From: Trichopria drosophilae
Lineage: Eukaryota; Arthropoda; Insecta; Hymenoptera; Diapriidae
NCBI GenBank assembly: GCA_030407085.1
Contig: CM059586.1
Coordinates: 101,631,501 to 101,695,500, forward strand
Reading direction: 5' to 3'
DNA length: 64,000 bases
Of this stretch, positions 32,386 to 44,403 are shown piece by piece. The notes under the pieces were generated by a model, which did no database searches, was not told the origin of the DNA, and worked only from the letters and a program-made list of their open reading frames with translations. Positions within the stretch are counted from its first letter, which is position 1. Each line of letters begins with the position of its first letter. The position numbers and the translations under genes are program-made.

Positions 32386-32470
32386 GGATGCGGGTCGAAA
32401 ACCGACATACCAAAAGACCGACGAGTCTAATATCAACAGTCAAAAAGCCGACAGTAAAAAAACTGAAAGA
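32386..32470. mobile_element. Isolated element end, GATGCGGGTCGAAAACCGAC
   Basis: GATGCGGGTCGAAAACCGAC, then CCAAAAGACCGACGAGTC and AAAAAGCCGACAG. Inverted relatives occur at about 43,215-43,255 (GTCGGTTTTGCGACCCGCA) and 61,815-61,875 (GTCGACTTTGAAACCCGCAT). These look like ends of one mobile family; a full element could not be assembled. Confidence 0.45.
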
Positions 32471-32555
32471 TCAAAAAACTGCGTTGCACAATGTAATTAG
32501 TTGATTTTTATGTTGTCGTGTTTTTGTCTGTCGGTTTTTTTACTTTAAGCTAATA

Positions 32556-32798
32556 CAGTAGTCCTTCCCTTATTCTAATTTTCCCCTCTCCCCCACTACT
32601 TAGATTTGTAGTAGTCTCACTTTTGCCTCTTTTTCTTTTGTTGCGCATGTGCCGTTATTTGTATTTAGAAAATCCACACGTCAACACACGTAAGTGGGGA
32701 GAACGCGTGACGGGAAATATTAGAATAGAAGAAGAGAAAAAATTAGAATAAAAGAAGACATTAGAATAAGGGAAATTAGAATAAGGGAAGGAGTACTG
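32556..32798. mobile_element. TA-flanked MITE, 243 bp, TTAGAATAAGGG repeats
   Basis: TA at 32,554-32,555 and 32,799-32,800. Left end CAGTAGTCCTTCCCTTATTC; inverted right end CAGTACTCCTTCCCTTATTC. TTAGAATARRRGAAG-type motifs recur four times before the right end (32,730-32,790). CAGT ends with TA duplication are typical of Tc1/mariner relatives. Non-coding. Confidence 0.85.
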
Positions 32799-32800
32799 TA

Positions 32801-33927
32801 CTGTGATTAATTATTAATATTGCAGTATTTTTTAATTTGCAGTATTGTTAAATTAAGTACATTATTTATTTGTTCCGAGTTTAAATAAATATTTATTTTA
32901 AGCATGTGAAAAACGAAAATAAAAAACGTATTTACTTGAGATTCATTTTAAATTTCAAATAAGTCTACTTGGTACATTGAATTAAACAATGTATTTAAAA
33001 ATAAAAAAAAAAAATATTTATTGTGAACTGTAGAAATGTCAAATATCTGTGTGATTTCCTGGGAGAGGGAATTTCCTTGTTCAATATGAATTTTTACATA
33101 ATTTAAATAAATCAATTTTCTTGATTTTTAGTAAATCTTGTTCTCAGAGTAGATGGAACACTTTGCATCGCTGTATTAATTGTATACCGCAACATTATTA
33201 TACGTTGCACATTATAGGTTGTCTGAAAATGTGATTCGCTAAGTAATAGAGCTTTGTAGTTCGGTGATTAAACTGTACAAGATAACTTTGGTTACAAACT
33301 AAACATAATAGCGTAAACATGACAGTAATCGGTCACTAAAGGCTCTTAATTCAGCGAATTTGACTTTAGAAATCAAATAAACAATATTTAAAAATACAAG
33401 CAATATTGAAAAAAAATTTTTCTTAGGAATTTATCTAGTTTTAGTATGGATATGGTGTAATAATGAAAAAAATCATTTTTAGGTATTAAAAAAGTTATAT
33501 TTTTTAAAACTGTCAAAACAGACAATGCAGTTTTCCATTTAAAATAATAAATTTAGTCAAATTAAGGTAAAAACTGCATTTGCATTATAATAACAGAAAG
33601 TTTTTAGAGGTTGCGTCAACTGATATATTAGTAATAATCACTAAAGATTATTTCTCCATATTAAAAAAGTGTTTCTGTACGGTTTTCTCATATGTTGAAC
33701 AATACCTTTAGAGAGTATTTGAATTATTATTAGTTATTGTGTTATGTAGGTTCGGTTATATTAAAAATAGTGTGTTATTGATAAACATTCCGAATTTAAA
33801 GTTTCCGAATCGAGTCAAAAAACGAATTTTTTGCTCGAGTAAAAGAGTTGCAAGTTAAAAAAATATTCTGTATATTGATATTAGTTTAATCTTATATGTC
33901 CAGGTGGACAAGCAGCAAAATAATATA
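32801..33927. other. AT-rich noncoding stretch
   Basis: No gene, repeat or island recognised. Confidence 0.5.
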
Positions 33928-33929
33928 TA

Positions 33930-34859
33930 GGGGAGAACGGGGTAATTCCGACCTACCTAAGCAAAATAGATTTTTGAGGTAGAGGATGTGATTTAATGAA
34001 TTTGTACGTTATGCTTTTTTAAAGTGTATTGCATGGGTTAACATTTATCGATATTATTAATACCTTGTTATAGGTCTATTGTAGGATTATACCTCCATTA
34101 GTAAAAAATTGCAATTCTTCAGATTCTGTCAAAGTATGGGTAATTCCGACCCCAAAAGGTGTAATTCCGACCGCGTTTATTTTCAGCACAATTTCGTAGT
34201 GATTTATAGGTTTAATTTACATTTATTAATAATAAGTAAAGAAGATAATATTTTGCTATCACAATAACTTGTTTATGTACAACACTACGTACATAGATCA
34301 CATACCTACTCTACATTATTGGTCAAAAATGAAACGCAAATAGTCACTTCTAATATCCCACGAGAAAACAAGCGAAGCAAATTCAAATGTTGTGGTCGAA
34401 ATGTAGAAAGAAAAAAAAATCAACACATTTGTGATACATTATATACAATGTATACATAATATTGCATAATATGGTTGTGATAAAAAACAAACGAAAATAA
34501 ACTCGAAAAAGGACGGTCGCAATTACCCCGTACATTAGGGGTCGGAATTACCCTGCACGTTCGTTATTTAAAAAAATACACGCACTTAAAAACACACTCT
34601 CGTGTCACTAAAAACCAACTTGATTTCATTAAATGTAAGGTTAAGGCTTTCTAAATTACTTACGTTTGATTCGTTTGCACAATAATTTCAAACTATATTT
34701 ACTTATTTATAATACTACAATTTCTAAATTAGCGCAGTAGGAAACAATAACATCACTACCACATGGTTCAATGCAAAGTAAATAAACAACTACCGCAATC
34801 AAAATAGTTGTACTCATCAGTGGAATTATCCGACCTGTCGTAATTACCCCGTTCTCCCC
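33930..34859. mobile_element. TA-flanked 930-bp element with GGTAATTCCGAC repeats
   Basis: TA flanks at 33,928-33,929 and 34,860-34,861. Termini GGGGAGAACGGGGTAATTCC and (inverted) GGGGAGAACGGGGTAATTAC. The motif GTAATTCCGACC recurs near 33,942, 34,140 and 34,160, and as its inverse GGTCGGAATTACCC near 34,542, GGTCGCAATTACCCCG near 34,514 and GTCGTAATTACCCCG near 34,838. Subterminal motif arrays are typical of transposase-binding sites (inference). No coding frame, so non-autonomous. Confidence 0.85.
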
Positions 34860-34878
34860 TACTCAAAATATCAACATA

Positions 34879-36281
34879 CTTGAATATAACTTCCTAATAG
34901 GGGGTCCGATCTTTAAGATTCCGGAGTCAAAAAAACATTTCAATTATTAGGAAATTCAATATGGCGGATGAAATAAAATAAAAATTCACAAATAATTATT
35001 TTTTTTTCTTAAACGAGTATTTTCACTTGGATACCATTGATGAACGGTCTAATTAGTGCTATCGGTGGATAAATTAGATGTACTTTTAAACCACGCTATT
35101 GAAAACTTCAAAATTTGAGATGGTGGACATAAAATGACGAAAATATCGTTTAAAAATTGTAATTACATATCAACAATTTTTCCAGCATACTAAAAGTTAT
35201 TTAAAAATGCTGTAAATTGTTACTTCGCGGCTTTTGGGGTCGCTGATTATGAATCTGAGGTCAGATTTTTAAAATTCAATATGGCGGATCCAAGATGGCG
35301 AAGGATTTTTTGAATTTGACGGCATTCGAGTGAAATTTGTTACTTGCGGATTTTGAAGGACGCTGAGTACGAACTCGCATAAAAATCGAATTTTTCATAA
35401 ATACATAACAATCTGTGTTTGACGTCATCAAAGTTTCGTTTTGGCTATTCGCCGCCATCTTTTTGACGTTTACCAACTCTCACCACGTACGGGTTGACAA
35501 ATCAAAGTTTTTTTCTTTCTATTTTTAATTTTGTTTTAATTTCTTTTAGTTTTATTTTTAATTTTTGTTCTTTCCAAAATATATTTTTATTAATAATAAC
35601 ATAAGAAAAGCAATTAAAAAACAAAAATACAACACAAACGATTATTACGTCGAACACAGATTTTTATGTATTCATCAAAAACTCAGATTGGTTATTTTTA
35701 TGCGATTTTGTCAACATGCAAAATTCTATCTGCCATATTAGTTCCGTAACTTTGATTTTTAATAATGGGGCTCCAGATTCATAATAAGGGACCCTCAAAG
35801 TCCCCGAGTAACAAATTTCAATCGAATTCCATCAAATTAAAAAATTCTTCGCCATATTGGATCCGCCATTTTGAATCTTATAAATCTGACACGAGATTTG
35901 TAATCAGCGACTCCAGAAACCCCTGAGTAATATTTTACAACGTTTTCAAATATCCTTTAGTGTGCTGGAAACTTTCCTTAGTTACGATTACAATTTTGTA
36001 AACGATATTTTCGTCGTTTTATATCCGCCATCTTGAATTTTGAAGTTTTCAATAGCGTGGTGTGAAAGTACAACTGATTTATCCACCGATAGCACTGATT
36101 AGACCCTTTACCCAAAATTTTATCCATGTGAAAATACTGGTTTAAAAAAAACATGGATTTTAGTGAATTTTTTTGTATTTCATCCGCCCTATTTAATTTC
36201 CATATAATTGAAATGTATTTTGCCTCCAGAATCTTAAAGTTTGGACCCAAAAACTTCCTAAGAGGAAGTTGTATTCAAATG
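34879..36281. mobile_element. 1.4-kb foldback element
   Basis: The left arm starts TTGAATATAACTTCCTAATA at 34,880. The right arm ends AGAGGAAGTTGTATTCAAAT at 36,280. The arms pair at many points over about 500 bp each: GCTATCGGTGGATAAATTAG (35,058) with TGATTTATCCACCGATAGCA (36,076), and GGATCCAAGATGGCG with the CCATATTGGATCCGCC region near 35,853. Arms contain ~120-bp family units, minus on the left and plus on the right. The centre (35,460-35,750) is AT-rich. Non-coding. Confidence 0.85.
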
Positions 36282-36465
36282 TGGTGACAGTTCGAGTATG
36301 AATTCTTACACTGAATTCAAGGCAAACTTTTTGGACATTTAATGGCCACGACAGGCTGAACATGTTAGAAAAATAGCCGAGTAGTACTTCAGGAAGACTA
36401 TCTCTGAAAAAATGGAAAATTTGAAGAGAAATGACAACACTCCTGAAATCCATGTATGGAATCGT

Positions 36466-37070
36466 CGGGAGCAGGACGTTTTGGCTCCGCCGTTTTGGCG
36501 CGTAGTGTTTTGGCGCCATTTCTTCTTTCAACTAACTAGGATTACTGTGACGACATTTTTTTTGTATTGTTGTAATTACGGTGATATTTTCTTTGATCTT
36601 TTCGTTATTAAATTCGGAGTGTACATATACCGGCAAATAATGAGGTCCGAGCACTATGCGGTCTACGTGGGTTAAGTTTTTTAGCGGGGGGGGGGGGGGG
36701 GGGGGGGGGCAGGCCCCCGCATGCACACATTTACTGTGAACATAATGCGAGCCGAACACTTGGAAATTTATGTGTCAGATACAACTCGAAATGTTTCACC
36801 TTGCATTCTTTACACCATGGATTAGCGAGTATCGTCGAATCTTTCCAACACCTGTCCTATGATTTGTGACCCCCTCCCCCCCTCCCGGGAACACAATGCG
36901 AGTTGGCCATAAAATTGTGACTGGTTACAGGTTAGTATTTTGCACTAAAATGTCCTCGCACCAAAAAGATCACCGTTAAAACTGTTTGGCGCCAAAACGG
37001 CGGCGCCAAAACGTCCAGCGCCAAAACGTCCTGGCGCCAAAACGGCGGCGCCAAAACGTCCTGTACCCGG
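36466..37070. mobile_element. TIR element with GGCGCCAAAACG tandem motifs, 605 bp
   Basis: The left end is CGGGAGCAGGACGTTTTGGC and the inverted right end is CCGGGTACAGGACGTTTTGG. The right end holds five tandem GGCGCCAAAACGNCC copies (36,980-37,060); the left has three inverted ones. In between are near-repeats of GAGGTCCGAGCACTATGCGG/AATGCGAGCCGAACACTTGG and a 24-base G run. The open frames 36,412-36,675 and 36,932-37,120 are products of the motif repetition. Confidence 0.8.
36686..36709. repeat. G24 homopolymer
   Basis: Uninterrupted run of 24 G on the plus strand, followed by CAGGCCCCCGCATGC. Its length in an assembly should be treated as uncertain. Confidence 0.9.
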
Positions 37071-37468
37071 AATAGTCTGTCAGCAAACCTGAACCCGATC
37101 AACTGGTGTAGTTTACACAATTCTCGACATTTCTAGAAAACAAAAAATCCCAGGAAATTAAACGAACGCTCATGATGCACAACTTACATCGAATACGAAT
37201 AAGGTACACGAAAATTTATTGTAAATTGCTTTGTTATCATTTTCCAACTACATGTGTTTTGCACGGAGATTGAAGAAAAACTGTCAAGAACCCCGCGTAT
37301 TTAATGCCACAACAAACCTTAGCTTCCGCATTCCTAACCATGATACAATTATGTACTTGTATCCACCAGTGAATAGTATCATGTTACCAACGTTTGCTTT
37401 GAGACAGTTTCTCTTTAACCTCAGCATAAAGCACATCAGGTTAAAAACTAATAATAAAGAAATTGACA

Positions 37469-37729
37469 ATGAAACTTCTGGTTATCTTACTCGTGCTCTG
37501 TGTGTCTTGTACAGCAAGAAATGTCATGTAATTTCGGGTTCCAGGGATTTTTTGATTTTTTTAATTGCAGAAATGCCGTCTATTTTCTAAGCGTTAGTAG
37601 ACTCGACAAGTTGGATGGGTTCCAGTTTTCGGCGGCGGACTATTGGTGGATATCATCATATTTGACATCCTCACCAACGATATTAGCAGCGAATCCCGTT
37701 CTGGACATTCTGGATATTAGAAAAGGAGT
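37469..37729 (+). CDS. Candidate secreted-protein gene (signal-peptide first exon)
   Basis: ATG at 37,469 in good context (GACAATGA) opens MKLLVILLVLCVSCTARNV, a textbook signal peptide (Lys, hydrophobic core, small residues before the expected cleavage). The frame hits TAA at 37,529 unless spliced. GTAATTTCGG at 37,528 and TTTTTTTAATTGCAG ending at 37,570 would define a 43-bp intron. Exon 2 would read NAVYFLSVSRLDKLDGFQFS, then AADYWWISSYLTSSPTILAA, up to a GTAATT donor at 37,730. Forty-three bases is short for an insect intron, and no family is recognised. It could be a chance hydrophobic micro-ORF. Confidence 0.25.
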
Positions 37730-37730
37730 A

Positions 37731-38129
37731 ATTTTGTATATCCTAATGATATTTAATACACCTTCTGGTGATCTATATCTTTGGTGATTATAATTTTTCT
37801 GGATATCATGTGGACATCCCGAGGATATATTTTTCTTAAACGGGAAATATGTTAGCATAAAAACTAATTTAGAGTCAACCACATGATTAATTAACATATA
37901 TATAACTAAATATTTGATGGACGTTTTTGGCAAGTAAATCATCATTTTTTGTGGTGCATATTTTAAAATTTGTTGTTTCTATCAAATTTTTGCCTGGTGA
38001 CAAACTGAAACTTCTGGCGTCCAAACATATTTTGGAATAATTGTTCATAAAATTCGGCAAAATCTAGATGAATTGAAAAAAGCTTCCAAGTAAACAGCAA
38101 CAAATAAATGATTTAGTTCCCGATCGCTA
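37731..38129. other. Noncoding stretch
   Basis: AT-rich; no further exon recognised. Confidence 0.4.
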
Positions 38130-38900
38130 TCCATCTCGTCACAGTTGCTTTCATCGCTTGTACAGCGGAGGTGAATCCCCCCTAACCTTCCCTTATATTT
38201 CGGCGCCTAGATGTGTTATACGCGCTACCACCTTCTTTAAAAATCTCCCACCATATGTCCCACCAAGTTCCGCGGGTGTATTTTCTTCTTTCCGCGGTCT
38301 CGGTGTTTGTCAGTAGTTTGGGCTGGTGGTGGCGGTGGTGGTTCTTCGATGCCTTCGGCGGTGGGATAAGCGCGCGCAAACCCACACCCAGCCTCCACCC
38401 CCCAGGGGGCGCGTGTACGTGCACGCACCTGCCCTGGTGTGTACCCGATGACGCTCTCTAGGGTGGTAAAGTTAGAGGGGGTAAGGGTTGGCACGCCTGC
38501 GCCTGGCAACGTGGACGAACCGGAGCCACTCCCGATTGGCGAGTGACGTCGCGACGCACAGGATCGACGATCCTTCGACGCTTCAGTCCACCGTCCGCAA
38601 CCGTACAGCCAACACCCTTCGTCTCCTTTAAGCATCCTGAAACCGAACATCCCACCGACAATTTTTTTTTTTTATTTTTTTTTTATTTCCGTTTTTTATA
38701 AGTCGCGGTTGACCGGTCCTGGGCAACTACTCGATGTCAAATTTTGGGGTCGCCCACGCGCCAACCGCTTCCGGTTCTGTCACGCGTCGCCAGGATTGCG
38801 AGAGTTCGCCGAAGTTTGCGTAGTGGTCAGCTGTTGGAGCCCTAACCCGGAAGAGAAAGTCGTTGATCAGGTTTGTTTACGAGAAATATGATTGTCCCTG
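38130..38900 (+). promoter_or_regulatory. CpG island, possible promoter and 5' noncoding exon
   Basis: The most GC-rich stretch of the window: GGATAAGCGCGCGCAAACCC, GGGGGCGCGTGTACGTGCACG, GAGTGACGTCGCGACGCAC. It contains T-runs at 38,661-38,690 and GTTTGT after CGTTGATCAG at 38,871, a possible splice donor. A 137-codon minus frame (38,237-38,650, ATG start, Pro/Arg-rich) and shorter plus frames exist but have no domain or splice support. High GC alone lengthens such frames. Direction is uncertain; plus is suggested only by the possible donor. Confidence 0.35.
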
Positions 38901-41900
38901 CTTGTGGGTCCCTCTGAAGGTTTTTGGATAAACACCCGAAAATCCAATTTTTTTTTTCGGACGGTGTTAGGAGAAAACGCTAGATTAGATTGCGCCAAAA
39001 ATTGGTACCTGCAAATTGTCTATGGTGACAACCAGATTTTTAACTTTAAATGGGAGTGACTTCAAGTATATTATGAATTTAACAATATTATATTAATATT
39101 AATAATGCGCATCGGTTTGACGATGGGATGTGTTTACTACTTTTAAAACTTGTTTGAAAGGATGTGAAACAGCTACTTTTTTACTTCAACTCCCACTACA
39201 TTGGCTTAGTGAAACTTTAAGAATACTGGATGCTCAAACAGGTTGCAGTTACTAAAACTTTTGGTTCTTCTATCTATACAATAAACTGTAACTTTGCCAG
39301 CTTTTTTAGTAAAAAAAACTACTTTTTCTCAAGTGATATATTACTATATTTAGATTTGTTAATTAGTCCACTTTAGGATGACTTTATTTATCATACGAGA
39401 AAAACCAATTGAAGGTTTAATTTAATCAGTATTTAATAGTTTTATCAATTATATAGGAAATTAATATCTTGTTTCTCTCCTAATAAAATTAATCTTAGTT
39501 TAAGTGGTAGTATCCATACTAGTTGAGAATTAATAATTTCAGCTTTCTGATATTGTTAGCATTCTGTAGGGCTGAATAAAGTAATAGAAAAATAAGTTTA
39601 TCGTTGTCTTTAACTTTAACAAATATCTGCCAGTTAATTTTAGCAACGATTAAGGTACTGCAAAAAGAACATTTAGCAAATTTTTCATTGTGAATTATTT
39701 CAAATAAAATGAAGAAACACATTTTATGTTTAAGTTTAGGCTTAAGATTTTCTTACAGTTTTGTACACTAATAGTTATTAAAATATGATAAACTCAATTT
39801 AAAAAGTAATATTTAGTGGACGAATGGTTCTAATGCAGGAAATAAAATCATTTTAGTAATGGCCTTGAAAGAATTTATTTAAGTAGAATATTAATCGTTA
39901 ATAAGTAATGATTATAGAACTGATTTTCCTTAAAAGAATAATAGAATTATATTTGTTTCTTATAATTTGTAATTTTTATACTACACAATTATTTAGATAT
40001 GAAAAAGTATTAACAATAAATTATATTTTTTGTTTAAAGAAATATTAAAATAAAACTGAATTCATAATGAATAATGAGTTGGTAATAATAAACTTTATGA
40101 TAATTTTGGCTTCAAATTATGACATCGATCCAAATTACTTGTTGATCCATTTCATAAGAATGGTACCTTTCTAAGACAAATCTATACATCAACCTCAAGT
40201 TTGATATTAACCAAAAAAAGAATGAATTTAAAACTATTTCGAACCGATAGAAATTATCTACACCGTATATATTTTATGTGACATTATATTGGTCGAAACT
40301 TTAATACTAAAATAATTTGGATACAAAAGTTATTAAAATTTAAGAAATTTAGATAATGAAGGAAATTTATATTTTTTATGTTGAACGAGTTACAATTAGA
40401 ATAGTCGGAATATTAGACTTTTCTTGGCATTACATTTAAGTAAAAAAAACGAGTTTATTGAGTACACTGTTACTCGTACAAACATTTTTAATTTATTTTC
40501 TGGCATGGTTAAATTTTAAAAATGCTGAAAAATTAAAGAAATAGAGAAAATTTACACATTTATGTCGCAATTTTACATTTGTTGGAAGTTTTAATTAGAC
40601 ATTTCTGACAGTATATTTTGTGTTTATATAATTTATTGTAATATTAATAATATATAACTTATTAGAAAATTGTAACTGATACGTAAACAAATATCCTATT
40701 TAGTAAAGTTACGATCGCTCTGCAAATATGATAGCACAATATTTAAATACATCTTGTGTATGTTATGCATAATTTCTTACATAAATTCTATGCTTTCCTA
40801 AGCGTCTTCAAAATATTTTATAAGAAAATGATAAAAATTCGTGTTTTGCGAAACTTTAAAATGGAAAAGTTTGTTTTTAACTTAAAAACTGAACGAAATA
40901 TGGAAGCTCTTGAATATTTCAGTTATGTTGATCGAATTTTGAGTTACAAGTGCCATGAATCGTGATGTAATTCTCGAACGACCGTCTTTTACTCAATGGT
41001 TTTTAGAAACGTAAAAATATGATAAGAATTTAAAAACTGACGTTTTTTTTATCCTATCAATATTTCAAAATTATATTTGCATTACTTGATTGTAATGTGT
41101 TAGTATGAAAACAAAATGTATATAATCTTAATGTGACATTATACGTTCAAAAATAATGTAGCATTCACGGTGTAAATGTTAAATATGGAAAAGTGTATTA
41201 ATTAAGGTAATTTATTCATTTTCATTTTGAAATGATTATTTTTCAGTGATGCACCTTTGTTCGCCAGATAAACGAGAATAATTAAATAAGTAAATAAATT
41301 TGTAGTTTTACAGATTAAAATAATTTATTAGATTTGAAAAATTTTTCTGTACAGTGCATAAAATAGTAAAATAAATAAAATGTAAAATATATTTTTTAGA
41401 CATATCAAGATTTATTTAATGATTTATTTATTACTTGACATTTTATTCTCTATATAAAAACAAATTTATAAATTTCTCGAACTTTGGAAGATAAATTATT
41501 TAATTGAATGTAATTGACATTTTATTTACTTATTTATTTAGTCATTTCTGACCGAAAAATATCAATAATTAATTTAAGGAATTGACTTAATATACCATAA
41601 GTTAATTCAAAACTAGGAGCTGAATATTATAAATCAGAATTTTCCAAAAAAATCAAGAATTAATTTAAGACAAACTTTATAGTGACTAATTTATATAATT
41701 ATTTCATTTTAATTACAATTTATAATATTTTATTGCAATTGCGATTCAAAACATTCTTAACCATAATAAAACAAAATGAGATTGCCAATTAGTAAAATAA
41801 TAGTCAAGAAAAAAATTTCTGATTTCTCGAAAATTTTGCAACTTTATGTCAGCTTGAACTTTAATTTTACGTCGGAATCAATTTCAAAATTATTTAATTG

Positions 41901-42860
41901 ATTTCAGTAATAATGTGACAGAAAATGATAAAATTGTAGTATGTGTTAACATAGATTTGTTTGCAGTACAATTTGATAGTTTCATAGTGAATAAAATTAT
42001 ACGCAGTAGATTATACGAAACTTGAAATTCTTTTATTCCATTTGAAATTTTTAAAACATTTCTCTCGATATCGAAAATCGTTTAATTTAACAAACTGAAA
42101 TTGTAACATATATGTACCGTAAATTACTCCACGAAGCCAAGGTGCGTAAAAAGCAAATAAAGTATTTAATCAATTGTAAATCAATTTAAATCTGACACCT
42201 TTGGTTTAGCCAATAACAAAATACTATTTTATAAATCGTTGTCCAATATTATCTCCATATACATTTTATATTATTATTATATATCGAATGTGTCATTTTT
42301 CCTTCATCTAAATTCATCAAATTATTATATGCCATTTTTGTTGTGTTTTTATTTTAAGCTGCAACCCGATACGAAGGAACCCCTTGAGAAATAATTTTTC
42401 TAACATGAATATACGATCAAAGAATTCGAAAAACGGAAGGAAAAAATGTATAGCGTTTCAAGCAAGGGAACTTATATGAGGGCAATATTAATAATAAATG
42501 CATTATAAATATATACTGAAATCTGTTATTAAAAATTCCGGCGAGTAAAATTTTTCTTTTAGAATACTTTCAATTATATTTGCTTATGTTGTGATCTCTT
42601 TGATCCTGTCTGTATTAAGAAAGCCTTGACGGAAACATAATAATAATGGTAATTTTTATTGCGTATTAAAGTAACAAAATATAAAATGAGGAATACTATC
42701 AATTCTGGAATACATTTTGATTTTTCGATCTTTCGAAATAGTAATTAAAAAAAGTTTTGTATATTCTGTCTTATTTATGTGGAAGTTGGAGGAAATGTTT
42801 TAATGTTATAGCATAAAGTGGAGGGTATAGAATTTAAAAAAAGAGATGAAATCTTCTTTT
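38901..42860. other. AT-rich desert
   Basis: About 4 kb of very AT-rich sequence (by eye 75-80% A+T) with no TIR element, no ~120-bp family unit, no CpG island and no supported exon. Small open frames (39,519-39,722; 40,756-40,965) have no coding character. It may be intronic. Confidence 0.6.
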
Positions 42861-42867
42861 TATAAAA

Positions 42868-43146
42868 TTGTCACTAAAATCATCTTTATGCAACCATTGT
42901 TCATATACTACTAAAATACTCAGCAATTTTAGAATTGGGGAGTCTTTTTCTTCCGTTTATGAGGAAGCGTCTTCTTTTAGACTAATGCCAGAGGATTCTG
43001 TACTTCTAAATGTTACTCATAATTTTAGTATTTCAGTAAATGAGTTAGAAACTGTAATAAATAATCTTAAATTGAATTTTAATTTAATAATAAATTGTAG
43101 AACATTTCTCTTGGACCCTCTTTTATACTATCTAATAAATCTTTAG
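42868..43146 (+). pseudogene. Doubtful retroelement-like remnant
   Basis: This 92-codon frame (TTG start) contains FSISVNELETVINNLKLN followed by LLDPLLYYLINL, reminiscent of the lead-in to non-LTR reverse transcriptases (x-V-x-E-V-x-x-x-I-x-x-L-K). The glycine-rich core motif is absent and composition is AT-driven, so this is a weak call. Confidence 0.2.
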
Positions 43147-43204
43147 AGATTATTGGTTTCTTTCTGTAGAAAAGTAAAGAAATCTGTTTGATGCGTGACT
43201 ATCA

Positions 43205-43258
43205 GTTTTTTATCTTCCGGCTTTTTTTATTTGTCGGTTTTGCGACCCGCACCACTAA
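43205..43258. mobile_element. Isolated element end, GTCGGTTTTGCGACCCGCA
   Basis: CTTCCGGCTTTTTTTATTTG then GTCGGTTTTGCGACCCGCAC, the inverse of the end at 32,386 and similar to 61,815-61,875. Confidence 0.45.
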
Positions 43259-44167
43259 TTAATTGCTATTTGCCGATTGCACGTTGGACCAATTTTTAGA
43301 TGGGTAAATAAATGAATAAGTAAATAATTAGAATAAAATGTGTTTAAATGAAATAAATTTTGATAACAGATACTGGAAGTTAGTCGATGTAGAAAGACGT
43401 TTACTAATCTAATAATTTGGTTTACTTAATTCGATTCCCTTTACTAATTTTGAAATGGTAGGATTGTAACGTGATCTATTTTAATGTACCATATTTGACT
43501 TTTAAAATAATTTATATTGTATAGGAAAACAAGAAAAGTAATACAAATATTACAAAAAAAAATACTTAATTAACTTAATTATCTTAAAAACTTAATTACT
43601 AAAAAAAAATGCAATGCATCAATTTTTTGCAGTTCAAAGGATCGAATAAAAGTTTCTTTTTTGAAAATCGAATAACGAGAAATTATCAACTTGTCATTGA
43701 ATTCAAAAGGACTAAATGCGATATAATTGAGTCCAAAGCTTTACAAACTGTGGAATATGCAGGTAGCATAATACCTAAATAAATAAATGAAACGAATTTA
43801 CCGAAATTGGGAAGAGATCAAATTATTTTTATGTTGTTTCCTGTACATCGGTGTACATGAAAACTCAAACTAAACAAAAATTAATTTGACGTATTCAAAT
43901 AGTTCGGGAAAATCCTAAATGTTGAATAAATTTATTTATTTAACTAATTTATAATCATTTAAAAAAAAAATTTCGGGTCAACCATTAAAGCTCTATAAAT
44001 GATTTATATGAACCGATTTTTGGAATATCATAGTTTTTATTTTAGAGTACTCAATGTTTATACATTTTGAGAGCTAGTAAGTTTGTTGGGTTACTTTATC
44101 CAGATAATTTTTATACATGCGACCTGTACATTCTGAAGTTGAATCGTTCAAAATGACGAATGAAAGA
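43259..44167. other. AT-rich noncoding stretch
   Basis: No gene, island or repeat array seen. Confidence 0.5.
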
Positions 44168-44403
44168 GTGAAAAGTCGGCCACTAACTGTATTAGTAATG
44201 ATTTTTATTTACAAAGAGTACAAGTTACTAATTAATTGGTTAGATTCTACTAATCCATTAGTCAAGTTTTACTAATCTCAAATTAGTAATTTTATTTTTT
44301 ATATCTTTTTACTACAGAGAATTAGTAATACGTGACCAATAAATTAATAGTTTTTACTCTTTATTAATAACAATCATTGCTAAATTAGTGATTGACTTTT
44401 CAC
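44168..44403. mobile_element. GTGAAAAGTC MITE, copy 1 (236 bp)
   Basis: Left GTGAAAAGTCGGCCACTAAC, inverted right GTGAAAAGTCAATCACTAAT; both continue with GCAATGATT/GTAATGATT. ATTAGTAA motifs in both orientations fill the interior. Related to 45,354-45,565. Non-coding. Confidence 0.7.

Noticed and set aside
38237..38650. 137-residue minus-strand protein with a Pro7 run
   Set aside because: GC-rich islands lengthen open frames; competing frames are open on the other strand and no domain is visible. Mentioned only in the island entry.
32386..43258. A single 10.9-kb element between inverted GCGGGTCG ends
   Set aside because: No target duplication, intact unrelated elements in between, and a third orphan end at 61.8 kb favour independent fragments.
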